Below, in pieces: positions 9,113-17,922 of a stretch of 64,000 nt of DNA. Position 1 is the stretch's first letter. Every line of letters starts with the position of its first letter. Source of the stretch: Blautia wexlerae (lineage in GTDB: Bacteria > Bacillota > Clostridia > Lachnospirales > Lachnospiraceae); NCBI RefSeq assembly GCF_013300825.1, contig NZ_JAAIMY010000012.1, forward strand, positions 1 to 64,000, read 5' to 3'. Below the pieces are notes generated by a model. That model had not been told where the DNA came from. It searched no databases and saw only the letters and a list, made by a program, of their open reading frames with translations. The position numbers and the translations under genes are program-made.

Positions 9113-9952
9113 ATGAAGATCAGTGCAATGAAAATAAAAAAGACATTAATATATCTGTTTCTGGCAGTATTTACCTTTATCCAGATATTTCCTTTTTACT
9201 GGCTGGTTACATTTTCCTTCAAAAGTAATACGGAAATATTTGATTCCAATAATTTGGTAGGTTTGCCGAAAGTATGGCATCTGGAAAACTTTTCTAAGGC
9301 TCTTATGGGAGGCGAAATTTTACGATACCTGTTAAACTCTGTTTTTTATGCAGCAGTGACAGTTGTTGTTTCAACACTTCTGGCATCAATGGTTGCTTAT
9401 GCGATCAACAGAATGTACTGGAAAGCCAAAGGTATCGTAGCGGCAATTTTCAGCCTGGGAATCATGATTCCTGTACAGGCAACTTTGCTTCCGCTGTTCC
9501 AGGGACTGGATCGTCTGGGAATCAGAGGAGGATATCTGGGACTGATGCTTCCATATATTACATTTGCAATGCCAATGACGGTTATGATATTAGGTGGCTT
9601 TTTCAAAGCTCTGCCAAGAGAGATTGAAGAAGCAGCATGTATAGATGGATGTAATATTTTCAATATGTTTTTCAGAATTATCTTTCCTATGATAAGACCC
9701 GGAATTGCTACGTCCTGTATTTTTGCTTTTCTGAATACATGGAATGAACTTTTATTTGCAAATACATTTGTAGATGATGCCAAATATAAGACACTTCCTG
9801 TAGGAATTATGTCTTTCGTAGGAGAACATTCAACAAACTGGGGAATTATCGGAGCCGGTATGGTAATTGCCACATTGCCAACAGTATTGATATATTTATT
9901 ACTGAGCAAACAGGTTCAGGAAAGCTTCACAGTTGGAGCTGTCAAAGGTTAA
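9113..9952 (+). CDS. CUT1 sugar ABC permease (MalG/UgpE type)
   Basis: A 279-residue membrane protein with six predicted segments and an EAA loop ('REIEEAACIDGCNIFNMFFRI'). It starts 12 bases after the preceding permease behind GAGGAG and ends with the typical MalG-like tail 'VQESFTVGAVKG'. It is the second half of the importer channel and the last gene of the locus. A hairpin follows directly and then the insertion sequence begins, so the original downstream context has been replaced. Confidence 0.93.
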   Translation: MKISAMKIKKTLIYLFLAVFTFIQIFPFYWLVTFSFKSNTEIFDSNNLVGLPKVWHLENFSKALMGGEILRYLLNSVFYAAVTVVVSTLLASMVAYAINRMYWKAKGIVAAIFSLGIMIPVQATLLPLFQGLDRLGIRGGYLGLMLPYITFAMPMTVMILGGFFKALPREIEEAACIDGCNIFNMFFRIIFPMIRPGIATSCIFAFLNTWNELLFANTFVDDAKYKTLPVGIMSFVGEHSTNWGIIGAGMVIATLPTVLIYLLLSKQVQESFTVGAVKG

Positions 9953-9957
9953 GTCAA

Positions 9958-9981
9958 GGGGAACTGCATACGCAGTTCCCC
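9958..9981 (+). terminator. Hairpin after the importer operon, T tract missing
   Basis: A perfect ten-base-pair stem (GGGGAACTGC / GCAGTTCCCC) with a four-base loop lies five bases after the last permease stop. The T run expected of an intrinsic terminator is absent: the insertion sequence starts two bases later. It is probably the stem of the operon terminator, truncated by the insertion. Confidence 0.6.
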
Positions 9982-9982
9982 T

Positions 9983-11585
9983 CAGACTGTAGACAAACTT
10001 GGTGTTGGGGATTATGCCCAGCACCATTTTTCTTTTAAAACTTCTTTTCTTTTTATTTTCTTCAAAATCAACAAAAATCTGACTGTGTTCCAACCTCGTT
10101 TTTCCAGGATCTTTGCCAGTTTTTTCAAATTCATGCATGCAAAGGTAAGCCCGGCTTTCATTTCCATCCGTGCTTTTCCTACATACTGTGTATATCGAAA
10201 TCCATGCTGTTCTTTCGCTGTACCGAAGATCCGCTCTATGGTTTCTTTTCTTAACTGGTAGATCTGTCTGTTTCCGATCGTGTGCCGAATGTCTTCTACC
10301 ACTTCCATATATTCTTCCCATACATGACGTGTGATCAGTTTTACATGATCCTTACTTTCTGTGCATTTTGAAAGACATTGGCATTCAGCACAATGTTCAC
10401 CGCAGCTTTTATACTCTTTATATCTACTTCTGTTTGTTGTACTGTATGTCAATATATGTGCTCCCGGACATATATAACAATCATAGTATTCATCATATGC
10501 GAATTCGTGTTTTCCGAAAAAGCCTTCTTTGGTCTTGGGACGGGTATACGGAAAAAGTGGTTGAATTCCATCTTCCAACAGCCGATGGGCGATTGCCGGA
10601 GTTTTATATCCTGCATCTGCAACTACCATCTGCGGATTCAGTTTAGATATCTTATCGTACAATGCTTTAAAAGTACGACTGTCATGCTCATTACCAGGAT
10701 GTACTGTATATCCAAGGATCCAGCCATGTTTATCACAAGCAGTTTCTACTGCATATGCAAAAACGTGTTTATGTTCACCCTTTCGAAACCATCCATTTTC
10801 CGGATCGCTGATGCTGCATTTTTGTGTTTTCACATCTTCAGGAAGTTCTTCAGATATAGAATCCTTATCATTTCCGGTTCCACCGGATGCAGGTGGCTGG
10901 CTATCATCTTTTTTCTTTAATGGCTTTTTTCCATGTGCCAGACGATCTTTTTCAATCTCTTTATTTAATTCCTCTTCATACCAGAGAGCCTGTTCGTGTG
11001 CAACCCGCTTACGCATTTTTTTACTGTTTGCACAGGCTTTTACATGTGTTGCATCCACGAAGATCTGTTCTGTATTTACAAGCTTATATTTCATACAATC
11101 TTCCAGAATCTTTGAAAAGATCTGCTCAAAAAGGTCTGTATCTTTGAAACGGCGGGTATAATTCTTTCCAAATGTAGAGAAATGAGGTACTGGATCTAAC
11201 ATGTCTAGTCCGAGAAACCAGCGGTATGCAACGTTTACCTCGATCTCTTTCATGGTCTGACGCATGCTTTTTATCCCATAGGGATACTGAATGAATGGTA
11301 TCTTTATCAGCATGACGGGATCCATACTGGGACGACCGTTATCCGGACAGTATTTTTCTTCAACCAGATCATAAATAAAGTTCCAATTGATTGCTTTATC
11401 AATCAATCGCAGCATATGGTTTTGAGGTACCATGTCATCCATGGAAAACATCATCATTTGTTCTCTTTTTTTATCTGTATTTTTCGTCATCATAAAAAAC
11501 ACCGCCCTTCTGATATTTATTATATCAGAAAAGCGGTTCCAACAATAGCAAAACCCTGCAAAAGCAGGGCTTTGTCTACAGTCTG
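9983..11585. mobile_element. IS1182-family insertion sequence
   Basis: The element is 1603 bp and bounded by exact 15-bp inverted repeats, CAGACTGTAGACAAA at 9983-9997 and its reverse complement at 11571-11585. It carries one transposase on the minus strand. Inside the right end, a CCCTGC/GCAGGG hairpin (11554-11569) followed on the minus strand by TTTT could block transcription entering from outside, and a second inverted repeat (about 11513-11531) precedes the transposase. No target-site duplication is visible: the left flank is a hairpin stem and the right flank a complete terminator, which suggests a rearrangement next to the element. Confidence 0.92.
10012..11493 (-). CDS. IS1182-family DDE transposase
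   Basis: The 493-residue protein has the IS1182 N-terminal domain ('DNGRPSMDPVMLIKIPFIQY', 'YRWFLGLD'), a DDE catalytic core with Asp in 'EQIFVDATHVKA', Asp in 'VVADAGYKT' and Glu in 'KETIERIFGTAKEQHG', and the Cys-rich insertion ('CGEHCAECQCLSKC') of the family. No frameshift or stop interrupts it, so it is probably active. The ATG at 11493 is preferred over a GTG at 11502 because an AGGGCGGTG ribosome site then sits six bases upstream. The central hydrophilic stretch with 'GGTGNDKDS' is low-complexity. Confidence 0.93.
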   Translation of the reverse strand: MMTKNTDKKREQMMMFSMDDMVPQNHMLRLIDKAINWNFIYDLVEEKYCPDNGRPSMDPVMLIKIPFIQYPYGIKSMRQTMKEIEVNVAYRWFLGLDMLDPVPHFSTFGKNYTRRFKDTDLFEQIFSKILEDCMKYKLVNTEQIFVDATHVKACANSKKMRKRVAHEQALWYEEELNKEIEKDRLAHGKKPLKKKDDSQPPASGGTGNDKDSISEELPEDVKTQKCSISDPENGWFRKGEHKHVFAYAVETACDKHGWILGYTVHPGNEHDSRTFKALYDKISKLNPQMVVADAGYKTPAIAHRLLEDGIQPLFPYTRPKTKEGFFGKHEFAYDEYYDCYICPGAHILTYSTTNRSRYKEYKSCGEHCAECQCLSKCTESKDHVKLITRHVWEEYMEVVEDIRHTIGNRQIYQLRKETIERIFGTAKEQHGFRYTQYVGKARMEMKAGLTFACMNLKKLAKILEKRGWNTVRFLLILKKIKRKEVLKEKWCWA

Positions 11586-11614
11586 AAACCAGCTAACAGT
11601 TAACTGGTTTTTTT
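11586..11614 (+). terminator. Intrinsic terminator flanking the insertion sequence
   Basis: AAACCAG...CTGGTTT stem with a run of seven T, beginning at the first base outside the right inverted repeat. It closely resembles the rRNA terminator at 168-197, including the following 'gtg'. What it originally terminated is no longer present. The stretch from here to 11891 has no gene; it holds this hairpin and AT-rich sequence with no further signal I can name. Confidence 0.75.
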
Positions 11615-11891
11615 GTGTAAAAATGAATATACGGGTATACTTACCATAAGTATCTGATAAAAATAAGGATAGCCATTCTTTGGATGAATAATCTGTAGAG
11701 TGGCTTTTATGCTGTATATATAAACATATAATAAAATTGCGGGAGCCGCAAAGTGCGGAGTAATTCGTGGGTATCAAGTTAGAGGAAAAATACCTTTTGA
11801 TCCGAACATTATGTAATAGGAAGTAATATGGAAAAATCACAATAGAAAAAATATAACCTGAAAAAATCATTGGCAAGAGGAATCCAGCGGT

Positions 11892-12215
11892 GTGGCGATC
11901 AATCTGGAAATCCTGGATGCATCACAGAGTCAGCTGACGCAGAATGAACAGGTGAAAAACCTGATCGATAAAGGATGTGATGTGGTGTGTGTCAATCTGG
12001 TCGACCGTACAGATGAGGGGATTGAGGCTGTAAAGAATGAGGAAATGCTTGGAACGGTTTATAATGATAAAGAGGGGCAGGCGCGTGAAATGCTGAATCT
12101 TGCATTTGTAATCGCAACGGATGGAGATAAGAGTGATATTCCGTTGATCGACGGAAAATATGTGCGCACGCCATATCATAAGCTTACGTTGGAAAATATA
12201 GAAGAGTCTGAGTAA
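11892..12215 (+). pseudogene. mglB: Galactose/methyl-galactoside binding protein remnant (mglB)
   Basis: A 107-codon open frame joins two separate parts of a periplasmic galactose-binding protein. Residues 1-40 match the region after the first strand of MglB ('DKGCDVVCVNLVDRTD'), and the rest matches its C-terminus ('GTVYNDKEGQAREMLNLAF', 'DGKYVRTPYHKLTLENIEE'). About 200 residues between them, including most of the sugar-binding cleft, are gone, as are the signal peptide and N-terminal strand. No ribosome site precedes the GTG that opens the frame. No mglA or mglC is nearby. It lies 300 bp from the insertion sequence, which may have driven the deletions. A functional product is very unlikely. 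Confidence 0.8.
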
Positions 12216-12251
12216 TTTCTCTGATCCGGTATTTATAGTAATTCTGTAAAT

Positions 12252-12283
12252 AAAAAAGGCTGTTGTTAATGACAGCCTTTTTA
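12252..12283. terminator. Bidirectional terminator after mglB remnant and BlaI-type gene
   Basis: AAAAAGGCTGT / ACAGCCTTTTT stem with an eight-base loop and T-rich (A-rich on the other strand) flanks. It lies between convergent genes and can serve both strands. Confidence 0.85.
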
Positions 12284-12297
12284 TTAAGCATTTCTGA

Positions 12298-12672
12298 TTA
12301 AAGTGTCTGGATATAAGATAATAATTCAGCTTTCTCAGCTGCGCTTAATTTATTTCCTGCTGTAAATGCAGCGATGAAATCTTTGATGGCTCCGTTGTAA
12401 GAATCCTTTACAATCTCCTGGGCATAATTTTCATAGAATTTCTTTGAGGTGACAGATGGAATATAGATAGCTCTTTTTCCGCTCTTGTCAATATTCAAAA
12501 AGCCCTTCTGTGCCAGACGGGAAAGAAATGTGTTTACTGTCTGTTTCTTCCATGCTTTCTTTTCTTCTTCATTAAAGTGAACCATGATCTCAGAAAAAGT
12601 TGCAGGTGTTTCTCTGGTCCATAAATATTGTAAAATATAAAATTCTGTTGCGCTCATTGCATTTCGTACCAT
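12298..12672 (-). CDS. BlaI/MecI-family transcriptional repressor
   Basis: A 124-residue winged-helix repressor: 'MSATEFYILQYLW', 'ATFSEIMVHF' and 'WKKQTVNTFLSRLAQKGFLNIDKSGKRAIYIPSVTSKKFYEN' follow the BlaI/MecI DNA-binding domain, and the C-terminal helices would form the dimer. The start at 12672 is chosen for AGGAGG ten bases upstream. No BlaR1-type sensor protease or beta-lactamase lies beside it, so it is an orphan regulator whose targets are elsewhere. Repeats of 'GTGTA' occur just upstream, but a canonical TACA-N2-TGTA operator is not clear. Confidence 0.85.
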   Translation of the reverse strand: MVRNAMSATEFYILQYLWTRETPATFSEIMVHFNEEEKKAWKKQTVNTFLSRLAQKGFLNIDKSGKRAIYIPSVTSKKFYENYAQEIVKDSYNGAIKDFIAAFTAGNKLSAAEKAELLSYIQTL

Positions 12673-13088
12673 TATATAAGTCCTCCTTATCAGTGTAGTG
12701 ATGTGTACTTTGGGGGTTATCAAATTTTTTATTACCAGGTAAATACTTTTGTTTCTAATATTCTTTAAACTGATGTCAGGGGAAAGAAACAGTTCTCCTG
12801 ATTTCTTATTAAGAATAGCAATTGTGGATGTTCAGCATTCCATTGAATGGGAAAATCCTGAACAGTTATCTGCAATCAAGAATAGTAGCAGAAAAGTACA
12901 CATGGTACAATAAACAAACAGATGTGGAAAATATCCGCTATTTTATCCAACATCTGTATGCTATTTTAATATAAAAGTATAAATATTACTAGACATAGAA
13001 ATAGACAAAAATGTAAGTGAAAAATAGGTTAAATTAGCGATTGTTGAGCACTTGAGTCAACAATTGCGGATATTTTTGCAGATACAGA
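12673..13088. other. Gene-free interval between the repressor and the acetyltransferase
   Basis: About 415 bp of AT-rich sequence without a supportable gene. Two hairpins are present: 12918-12957 (ACAGATGT / ACATCTGT, long loop) and 13040-13064 (ATTGTTGA / TCAACAAT), the latter 24 bases after the acetyltransferase stop and a plausible weak end for that operon. The repressor promoter should lie in the first 100 bases but no clear consensus was found. Confidence 0.5.
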
Positions 13089-13730
13089 TCATACAGTAGC
13101 TTCCCGAATCATACAGTACTGTTTCAGTCCAAAGTGATGTTTTTCTACAATCCCGTAGGTTTTAAATCCAAAATGTTCATAAATAGGAACATTATTGGGA
13201 TTATGGGTTTCCAGAGAAATCAGCATCTTGTGTTTTTGGGCATAATTTATCACTTCATCCATCAGAAGTTCTGCCAATCCATGATGCTGGTGTCCGGGGT
13301 CTACCGCAAGGTAGATCACATGGAGACGCTCTGTCTGGTGAAGCTGATCTGTCCAGCTTGAGTTCAGGTAATCTTTGCCCTGAATGAAATTCCAGAAGGT
13401 TTTCAGGCTTGGGTCTTCTTTGATCAGCCATCCGTCAGTGGTAAGTGCAGCTCTAGCCTCTGTGAGACAGTAGTGCAGAAAATTGTAAGGTTCGCTTTCG
13501 TCAGAAACAACCAGGATACTGTTCAGTTCGCTGCTGTCAGAATAAATCTCGCATGTCTGAAAGAACTCCGTCAGATCGCAGGAAAAAAGCTCCGGCAGCA
13601 GTCTTTCTCTGGTGTCATCATCAGGAATCAGGGTATGATACAGCGGATCCTGTGCGAAACAGACGGTTAACAGTTTCTGTAATCGTGGTAAATCTTCTTC
13701 CTGTACTCTGTACAAATTATCACTTTCCAT
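13089..13730 (-). CDS. GNAT-family N-acetyltransferase
   Basis: The 213-residue protein has the GNAT fold: 'LHVIYLAVDPGHQHHGLAELLMDEVINYAQKH' contains strand 4 and the acetyl-CoA pyrophosphate loop (Q/R-x-x-G-x-G/A pattern as HQHHGLA), and 'LETHNPNNVPIYEHFGFKTYGI' is the C-terminal strand-helix pair. The substrate is unknown. It starts 17 bases after the M28 peptidase stop and both are read on the minus strand, so they probably form an operon; a role in modifying a product or substrate of the peptidase is only a guess. Confidence 0.85.
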   Translation of the reverse strand: MESDNLYRVQEEDLPRLQKLLTVCFAQDPLYHTLIPDDDTRERLLPELFSCDLTEFFQTCEIYSDSSELNSILVVSDESEPYNFLHYCLTEARAALTTDGWLIKEDPSLKTFWNFIQGKDYLNSSWTDQLHQTERLHVIYLAVDPGHQHHGLAELLMDEVINYAQKHKMLISLETHNPNNVPIYEHFGFKTYGIVEKHHFGLKQYCMIREATV

Positions 13731-13747
13731 GGTATGTAGTAATCTCC

Positions 13748-15889
13748 TTATTTATTGCCGGGAATATTGCTGTTCCCGGGAGTGGTAATGTTTTTATAGA
13801 TATTATCCAACATCGCAGACAGCTTATTTACGGAGGTGTTCAGATAACGGATATCATCTCTGTAATAAGCCTTCTGTCTGCGCAGGGCAGCTTCCAGACG
13901 ACGGATCTCACTGTCGAGTTCCGGTGTTTCTTCTTCCATGCGCTGCTTCAGTTTCTGCACGATCCCGTAGAGATTTTCGTGATGCATGATACGTCCGGCA
14001 CCCCACATCAGGCGGTCTTTTGGCTGGTGAAGAATGTATTCGGTGAAGTGGTAGTAAACTTCTTCATCGAAGAGAAATGCGTACATATTATTGTCTACTC
14101 GGTAGAGGGCCTTCAATGCGTCTGTAATATTTCCCTCAGATAAAGCCCGGCTGGCTTTTTCCAGTTGCCGGATATTCTTGGAGGCAGCTTCCTGTGGGAA
14201 AATTACCTCATCCTGCCAGTTGAGACGTACCAGATAGTCCTGTGTCTTGCGGAAAATTTTCAGCAGTTCCAGTCCGGCATATTCCCATTTATGGCGGAAA
14301 GCAATGCGGGCGTCGGAATCTGAAAGTGTGGCATATTCCGCATTGATCTGGCAGATTTTTTCATAAATAGTTTCGGCAGAAGCAATAATTGTCTGCAGGT
14401 TTCTAAGCAGGCTATTCTGCTCAGGATCAGCAAATGAGAGTGCATTTTCGCGGATACTGTCTGCGACCGCGTTCATGGTATTACTGAAATTCATCGGTGG
14501 CAGTACAAGTCTGTCAATGGTCATGATCAGCTTCAGATAGCATTCATGATGAAACTGATAGACAGCTTCCTGGTAAACATCCTGATTATCATATTGGGAA
14601 TGATAATAATTCTGCATGAATGGCCCGGCGCTGAAGTCATTGACTGTGGATGGGATACCTGCGATCGCCATGGAGAAATCATCAGACCATGTCTCGATGG
14701 GAGAGAGAACTGTGATCCCGTCGGGATATGCTTCCTTCGGGACAGTCAGGCTGTCTGTAAACTGTCTGATGAAATCTGCATATTCATAGGTACAGCGGAT
14801 GGCATCCTGCGTATTGTGTGCGTGTGCAGGAAGTTCAAAGTTCAGGTCTGCGATCACTTTACCCTGCCAGTCAGGATGTACGCGGAATACCTGATTGTAG
14901 GCTCCTGTTGACCAGTCGTATTTGGAATCAATGATTCCCCATTCCTCGGCAGCCATTGCACAGAAGACAAGAGTGTGGGCAGGTTTATAGCCGCCCTTTA
15001 TCAGTGCACGGGCAATGCCGAGCATCATGGCGACTGCCGCATTATCGTCCTGGAATCCATCGAAATAGGAATCATAGTGTGCGGACAGCAGGATCATAGA
15101 GTCTGTCTCAGTCCCCTGTATTTTACCTGTGATATTGCCTGCTGTTGTGTCCGGAATCACTCTGGAACGGGCATCCAGTGATACTTTTAATGAGAATCTG
15201 CGTAATAAAGCAGCATCCTGTTCCGGAGGGTTATGGGTATCTTCTGAATCAGTGGTGTTGTTTTCGCAGGCGGAAATTTTATTCCGGAGGGCACGCTTCA
15301 GGATACGTGCATCTGCCTGAGACAGAGAGAATGCAGGTGCGAAATCAGGACCTGCGATATCTTGTGCATTCAGCGCAGACTCTGCGATTTCTCCGTAGCC
15401 GTTTGCCTGAACTGCGATCAGGGCAGCAGCGCCGCGCAGATAAGCCTGATAAACAGGGAAGCTGATCCACCATTCGTCTCGTTGGTTAATCTCAACCATA
15501 ACCAGCTTTCCTTTTACGTTTATGCCTTCATAATCTGCGGCAGTTCCTTTTCCCAGATAAACGAGTTCGTAATCTTCAAATCCGTCTGTCTCGAAATTTG
15601 TCTGATATCCGCCCATCTGAAAGGTGTGTTCCTGCCCGCTATCATCTGTAAATTTCAGGACTGCTTTCTCGAATTCCCATCCGTCCAGTGAGAATGTATC
15701 TCTGGTTACATCGGTAAGTCCGATAGCTTTCATTTCCCTGTATAACATATCTCCTGTAGCTGTTTCTGCAGCGGAACCTGCAGTACGATAGCCCAAAACA
15801 GGGTTTGTTTTCTCTTTTTCCATGCGTCTGGCAAGCTGGTAGGACCAGTCTGTGTCAATGAAGGAAATACAGGAATCTTCAATGTTCAA
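13748..15889 (-). CDS. M28-family zinc peptidase with PA domain
   Basis: A 713-residue aminopeptidase-like protein. After an N-terminal region, a protease-associated domain (about 85-200) interrupts the catalytic domain. Zinc-site motifs of family M28 are visible: 'LLSAHYDSYFDGFQDDNAAVAMML' (His and bridging Asp), 'MAAEEWG' (catalytic Glu pair) and a late His in 'YYHSQYDN'. About 230 further residues are largely helical and of unknown role. No signal peptide is present, so it is probably cytoplasmic and acts on imported peptides. The TTG start is chosen because AAAGAGG lies eight bases upstream; the next ATG lies over 20 codons inside the conserved region. Confidence 0.85.
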   Translation of the reverse strand: MNIEDSCISFIDTDWSYQLARRMEKEKTNPVLGYRTAGSAAETATGDMLYREMKAIGLTDVTRDTFSLDGWEFEKAVLKFTDDSGQEHTFQMGGYQTNFETDGFEDYELVYLGKGTAADYEGINVKGKLVMVEINQRDEWWISFPVYQAYLRGAAALIAVQANGYGEIAESALNAQDIAGPDFAPAFSLSQADARILKRALRNKISACENNTTDSEDTHNPPEQDAALLRRFSLKVSLDARSRVIPDTTAGNITGKIQGTETDSMILLSAHYDSYFDGFQDDNAAVAMMLGIARALIKGGYKPAHTLVFCAMAAEEWGIIDSKYDWSTGAYNQVFRVHPDWQGKVIADLNFELPAHAHNTQDAIRCTYEYADFIRQFTDSLTVPKEAYPDGITVLSPIETWSDDFSMAIAGIPSTVNDFSAGPFMQNYYHSQYDNQDVYQEAVYQFHHECYLKLIMTIDRLVLPPMNFSNTMNAVADSIRENALSFADPEQNSLLRNLQTIIASAETIYEKICQINAEYATLSDSDARIAFRHKWEYAGLELLKIFRKTQDYLVRLNWQDEVIFPQEAASKNIRQLEKASRALSEGNITDALKALYRVDNNMYAFLFDEEVYYHFTEYILHQPKDRLMWGAGRIMHHENLYGIVQKLKQRMEEETPELDSEIRRLEAALRRQKAYYRDDIRYLNTSVNKLSAMLDNIYKNITTPGNSNIPGNK

Positions 15890-15920
15890 TGTAATCGCCT
15901 CTTTCCTGATAGTTTGTATA

Positions 15921-15940
15921 ATATGATCAGATATGATCAG
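15921..15940. promoter_or_regulatory. Tandem ATATGATCAG repeat upstream of the M28 operon
   Basis: The ten-base word ATATGATCAG occurs twice in direct succession, each copy holding the palindrome TGATCA. It lies 32-51 bases upstream of the peptidase start, overlapping where its promoter should be, and is a candidate operator. No binding protein can be named. Confidence 0.4.
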
Positions 15941-16230
15941 TGCCGGAAATGTCAGGGTACTGATCTGTCTGTGATTTATGATATTTATACTGGAAATATT
16001 TTAGCATAGAACAGCAGCAGGAACAAGATAACAGTTATTGAGAAAAAAGCTATTTTATGGAAGTTCTATCATATTGGGAAGTTAAAATAACCTTGTTTAT
16101 TTATTAAAAAAGTAATAGAAAAATCTGATTGTATGTTTTTAGGTACAATTTAACTTTTTTTGCTAATTACTGGACAAAGTAAAAAAAAACTATTCTATAA
16201 TATTATAGTAAAAATTAAATAACATTTATT

Positions 16231-16425
16231 GGTTTTGAACCAGTCGTTGTAAGTTCCGCAAGGATTAATAGAGAAACCGGTGTAAGTCCGGTACGATCCC
16301 GTCACTGTAAGAGGGAGCTTCGGAGTAAAAAATGTCACTGGACCATGTGATTTTAAAGTTGGTCCGGGAAGGCGATTTCGAAGTGATGAACTTAAGTCAG
16401 GAGAACTGCTTACAATTGGGATAGG
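16231..16425 (+). promoter_or_regulatory. Cobalamin riboswitch
   Basis: The conserved core is plain: 'gaaaccggtgtaagtccgg', 'gatcccgtcactgtaa' and the B12-box-like 'agtcaggagaactgc', in the right order over about 190 bases. A TATAAT at 16195-16200 could be its promoter -10. No clear terminator follows; a CCCC-TAA-GGGG-A-GATT-CCCC arrangement at about 16530-16549 could form alternative stems near the next gene. Cobalamin riboswitches commonly control cobalt or B12 uptake. Here the operon it once controlled is broken. Confidence 0.93.
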
Positions 16426-16624
16426 AATGATTCTTACGGTAGATAGGAAGCATAATTTTTTCATGTCATTTTGTGTTCGTATGTATGGTGTTTTCATATT
16501 GCGGGCTATTTTTTTGCCTGAAAATTAACCCCTAAGGGGAGATTCCCCATGTTACTGAGTAAAAGTAATCAGAAACATTTCCGGTATTGGTTTAATTCAC
16601 GAAAGATGTAGGAAGGAGATTATT

Positions 16625-17459
16625 TTGACGAAAAAACAAATCGGGAAAAGATTTCTGCAGATTCTGATCGTCCTGTTTGGTATCAGCTTTCTGACATTTG
16701 GACTGACTTATCTGTCTCCTGGTGATCCGGCTGAGATCATGCTGACAGAGTGCGGTAATCTTCCCACACCGGAGCTTCTGGAACAGACAAGGCATGAGCT
16801 GGGACTTGACCAGCCCTTTCTTGTGCAGTATGGAACCTGGTTGAAGGGTGTACTTACCGGAGATATGGGACAGTCCTATTCCTTCAAGATGCCGGTAGTA
16901 CAGAAACTTGTATCCTGTTTCTGGTCAACCCTGAAGATGTCTCTGCTGGCACTGCTTATGATGATCGTGATCTCCATTCCACTGGGAATCTTGGCAGCAG
17001 TGTATCAGAACAAATTCCCGGATTACTTTGTAAGAGGAATTACTTTTATCGGGGTGTCCGTACCAAGCTTCTGGCTTGGCCTGATCTTACTGAGCATCTT
17101 CGGTGTACAGCTTCGTTGGGTAAATGTAGCAGCTTCATCAGGATTATGTAACAGGTGCACGTATGAGAGGTATCAAGGAGAGTGTGATTTTATGGAGACA
17201 TGTTCTTCCAAATGTAATGCTTCCGCTGGTAACTCTGCTTGGACTTTCCCTGGGAAGTCTTCTTGGCGGTACTGCAGTCGTTGAGATTATCTACAATTGG
17301 CCGGGTATGGGAAATATGGCAGTCAAAGCAATCTCCTGCCGTGATTATCCGTTGGTTCAGGGATATGTACTGTGGATCGCTATTCTGTATATGTGTATCA
17401 ATCTGCTTGTGGATCTGTCCTATACTTATCTGGATCCAAGACTTAAGGAGGATAGATAA
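16625..17459 (+). pseudogene. NikB/DppB-type ABC permease, internally deleted
   Basis: The first frame (16625 to about 17138) encodes a normal N-terminus of a nickel/peptide permease ('IGKRFLQILIVLFGISFLTFGLTYLSPGDPAEI', 'VRGITFIGVSVPSFWLGLILL'). At about 17137 the match jumps to another frame, which resumes in the conserved cytoplasmic loop ('QDYVTGARMRGIKESVILWRHVLPN') and runs to a proper C-terminus ('DLSYTYLDPRLKEDR'). Roughly 60 residues between are missing and the reading frame is shifted, so no full permease can be made. A TTG start with AAGGAG precedes it. It is the first gene after the cobalamin riboswitch; a binding-protein gene expected in between is absent. Confidence 0.85.
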
Positions 17460-17860
17460 TTGAAGTTAGTGAAAGTATTTAAAGAAAATAAGCAGTTTAC
17501 CCTTTTTTCGATACTGGCGTTGGTCGTAGTCGGTGTGGCTGTGTTTGCCCCACAGATCGCTGTTATGTATCTGGGAAATATCGTAGAGGTTATTCCCGGT
17601 GAAGATGTTACAGAGCATGCAGTGCATCCATATACACAGGCACTTCTGGGTGCGCAGTTCTCTATCCACATGGATCCAACCAGAAGATCCAGAGTATCGA
17701 GAGTGAAGCACCAAGTCCTCTGGATGTACCTAAGGGCTGTCCTTTCCAGAACCGCTGCGAGCATTGCACAGACAGATGTAAGGCAGAGATGCCGAAGCTG
17801 AAAGAGATTGCTCCCGGACATGCAGTGGCATGCTTTTATGTGGAAGAACAAAAGATATAA
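17460..17860 (+). pseudogene. Fused remnant of NikC-type permease and NikE/OppF-type ATPase
   Basis: The first 35 codons encode the N-terminus of a second nickel/peptide permease with its first membrane segment. They join directly to the C-terminal part of an oligopeptide/nickel ABC ATPase ('VMYLGNIVEVIPGEDV', 'HPYTQALLGAQFS'). After 'MDPTRR' near 17684 the frame is lost by what looks like a one-base deletion; the +1 frame then gives the expected Cys-rich tail 'GCPFQNRCEHCTDRCK' up to a stop at 17858. The bulk of the permease, a first ATPase and most of the second ATPase are gone. A start TTG with AAGGAGG remains, so a useless peptide may still be translated. Confidence 0.85.
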
Positions 17861-17867
17861 AAATGAA

Positions 17868-17914
17868 AAAGAGGCTGTCACATCAGGGATTTTCCGGTGT
17901 GACAGTCTCTTTTG
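17868..17914 (+). terminator. Terminator of the remnant riboswitch operon
   Basis: Long stem AAGAGGCTGTCACA / TGTGACAGTCTCTT (one mismatch) with a TTTT end just after the ATPase tail. It also separates the operon from the convergent DUF2284 gene. Confidence 0.88.
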
Positions 17915-17922
17915 CGTAATGC

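Noticed and set aside
9978-11592. Target-site duplication of the insertion sequence
   Set aside because: The bases next to the two inverted repeats do not match at any length from two to ten.
12673-12720. A BlaI-type operator upstream of the repressor gene
   Set aside because: GTGTA-like words are present but the TACA-N2-TGTA dyad is not formed convincingly.
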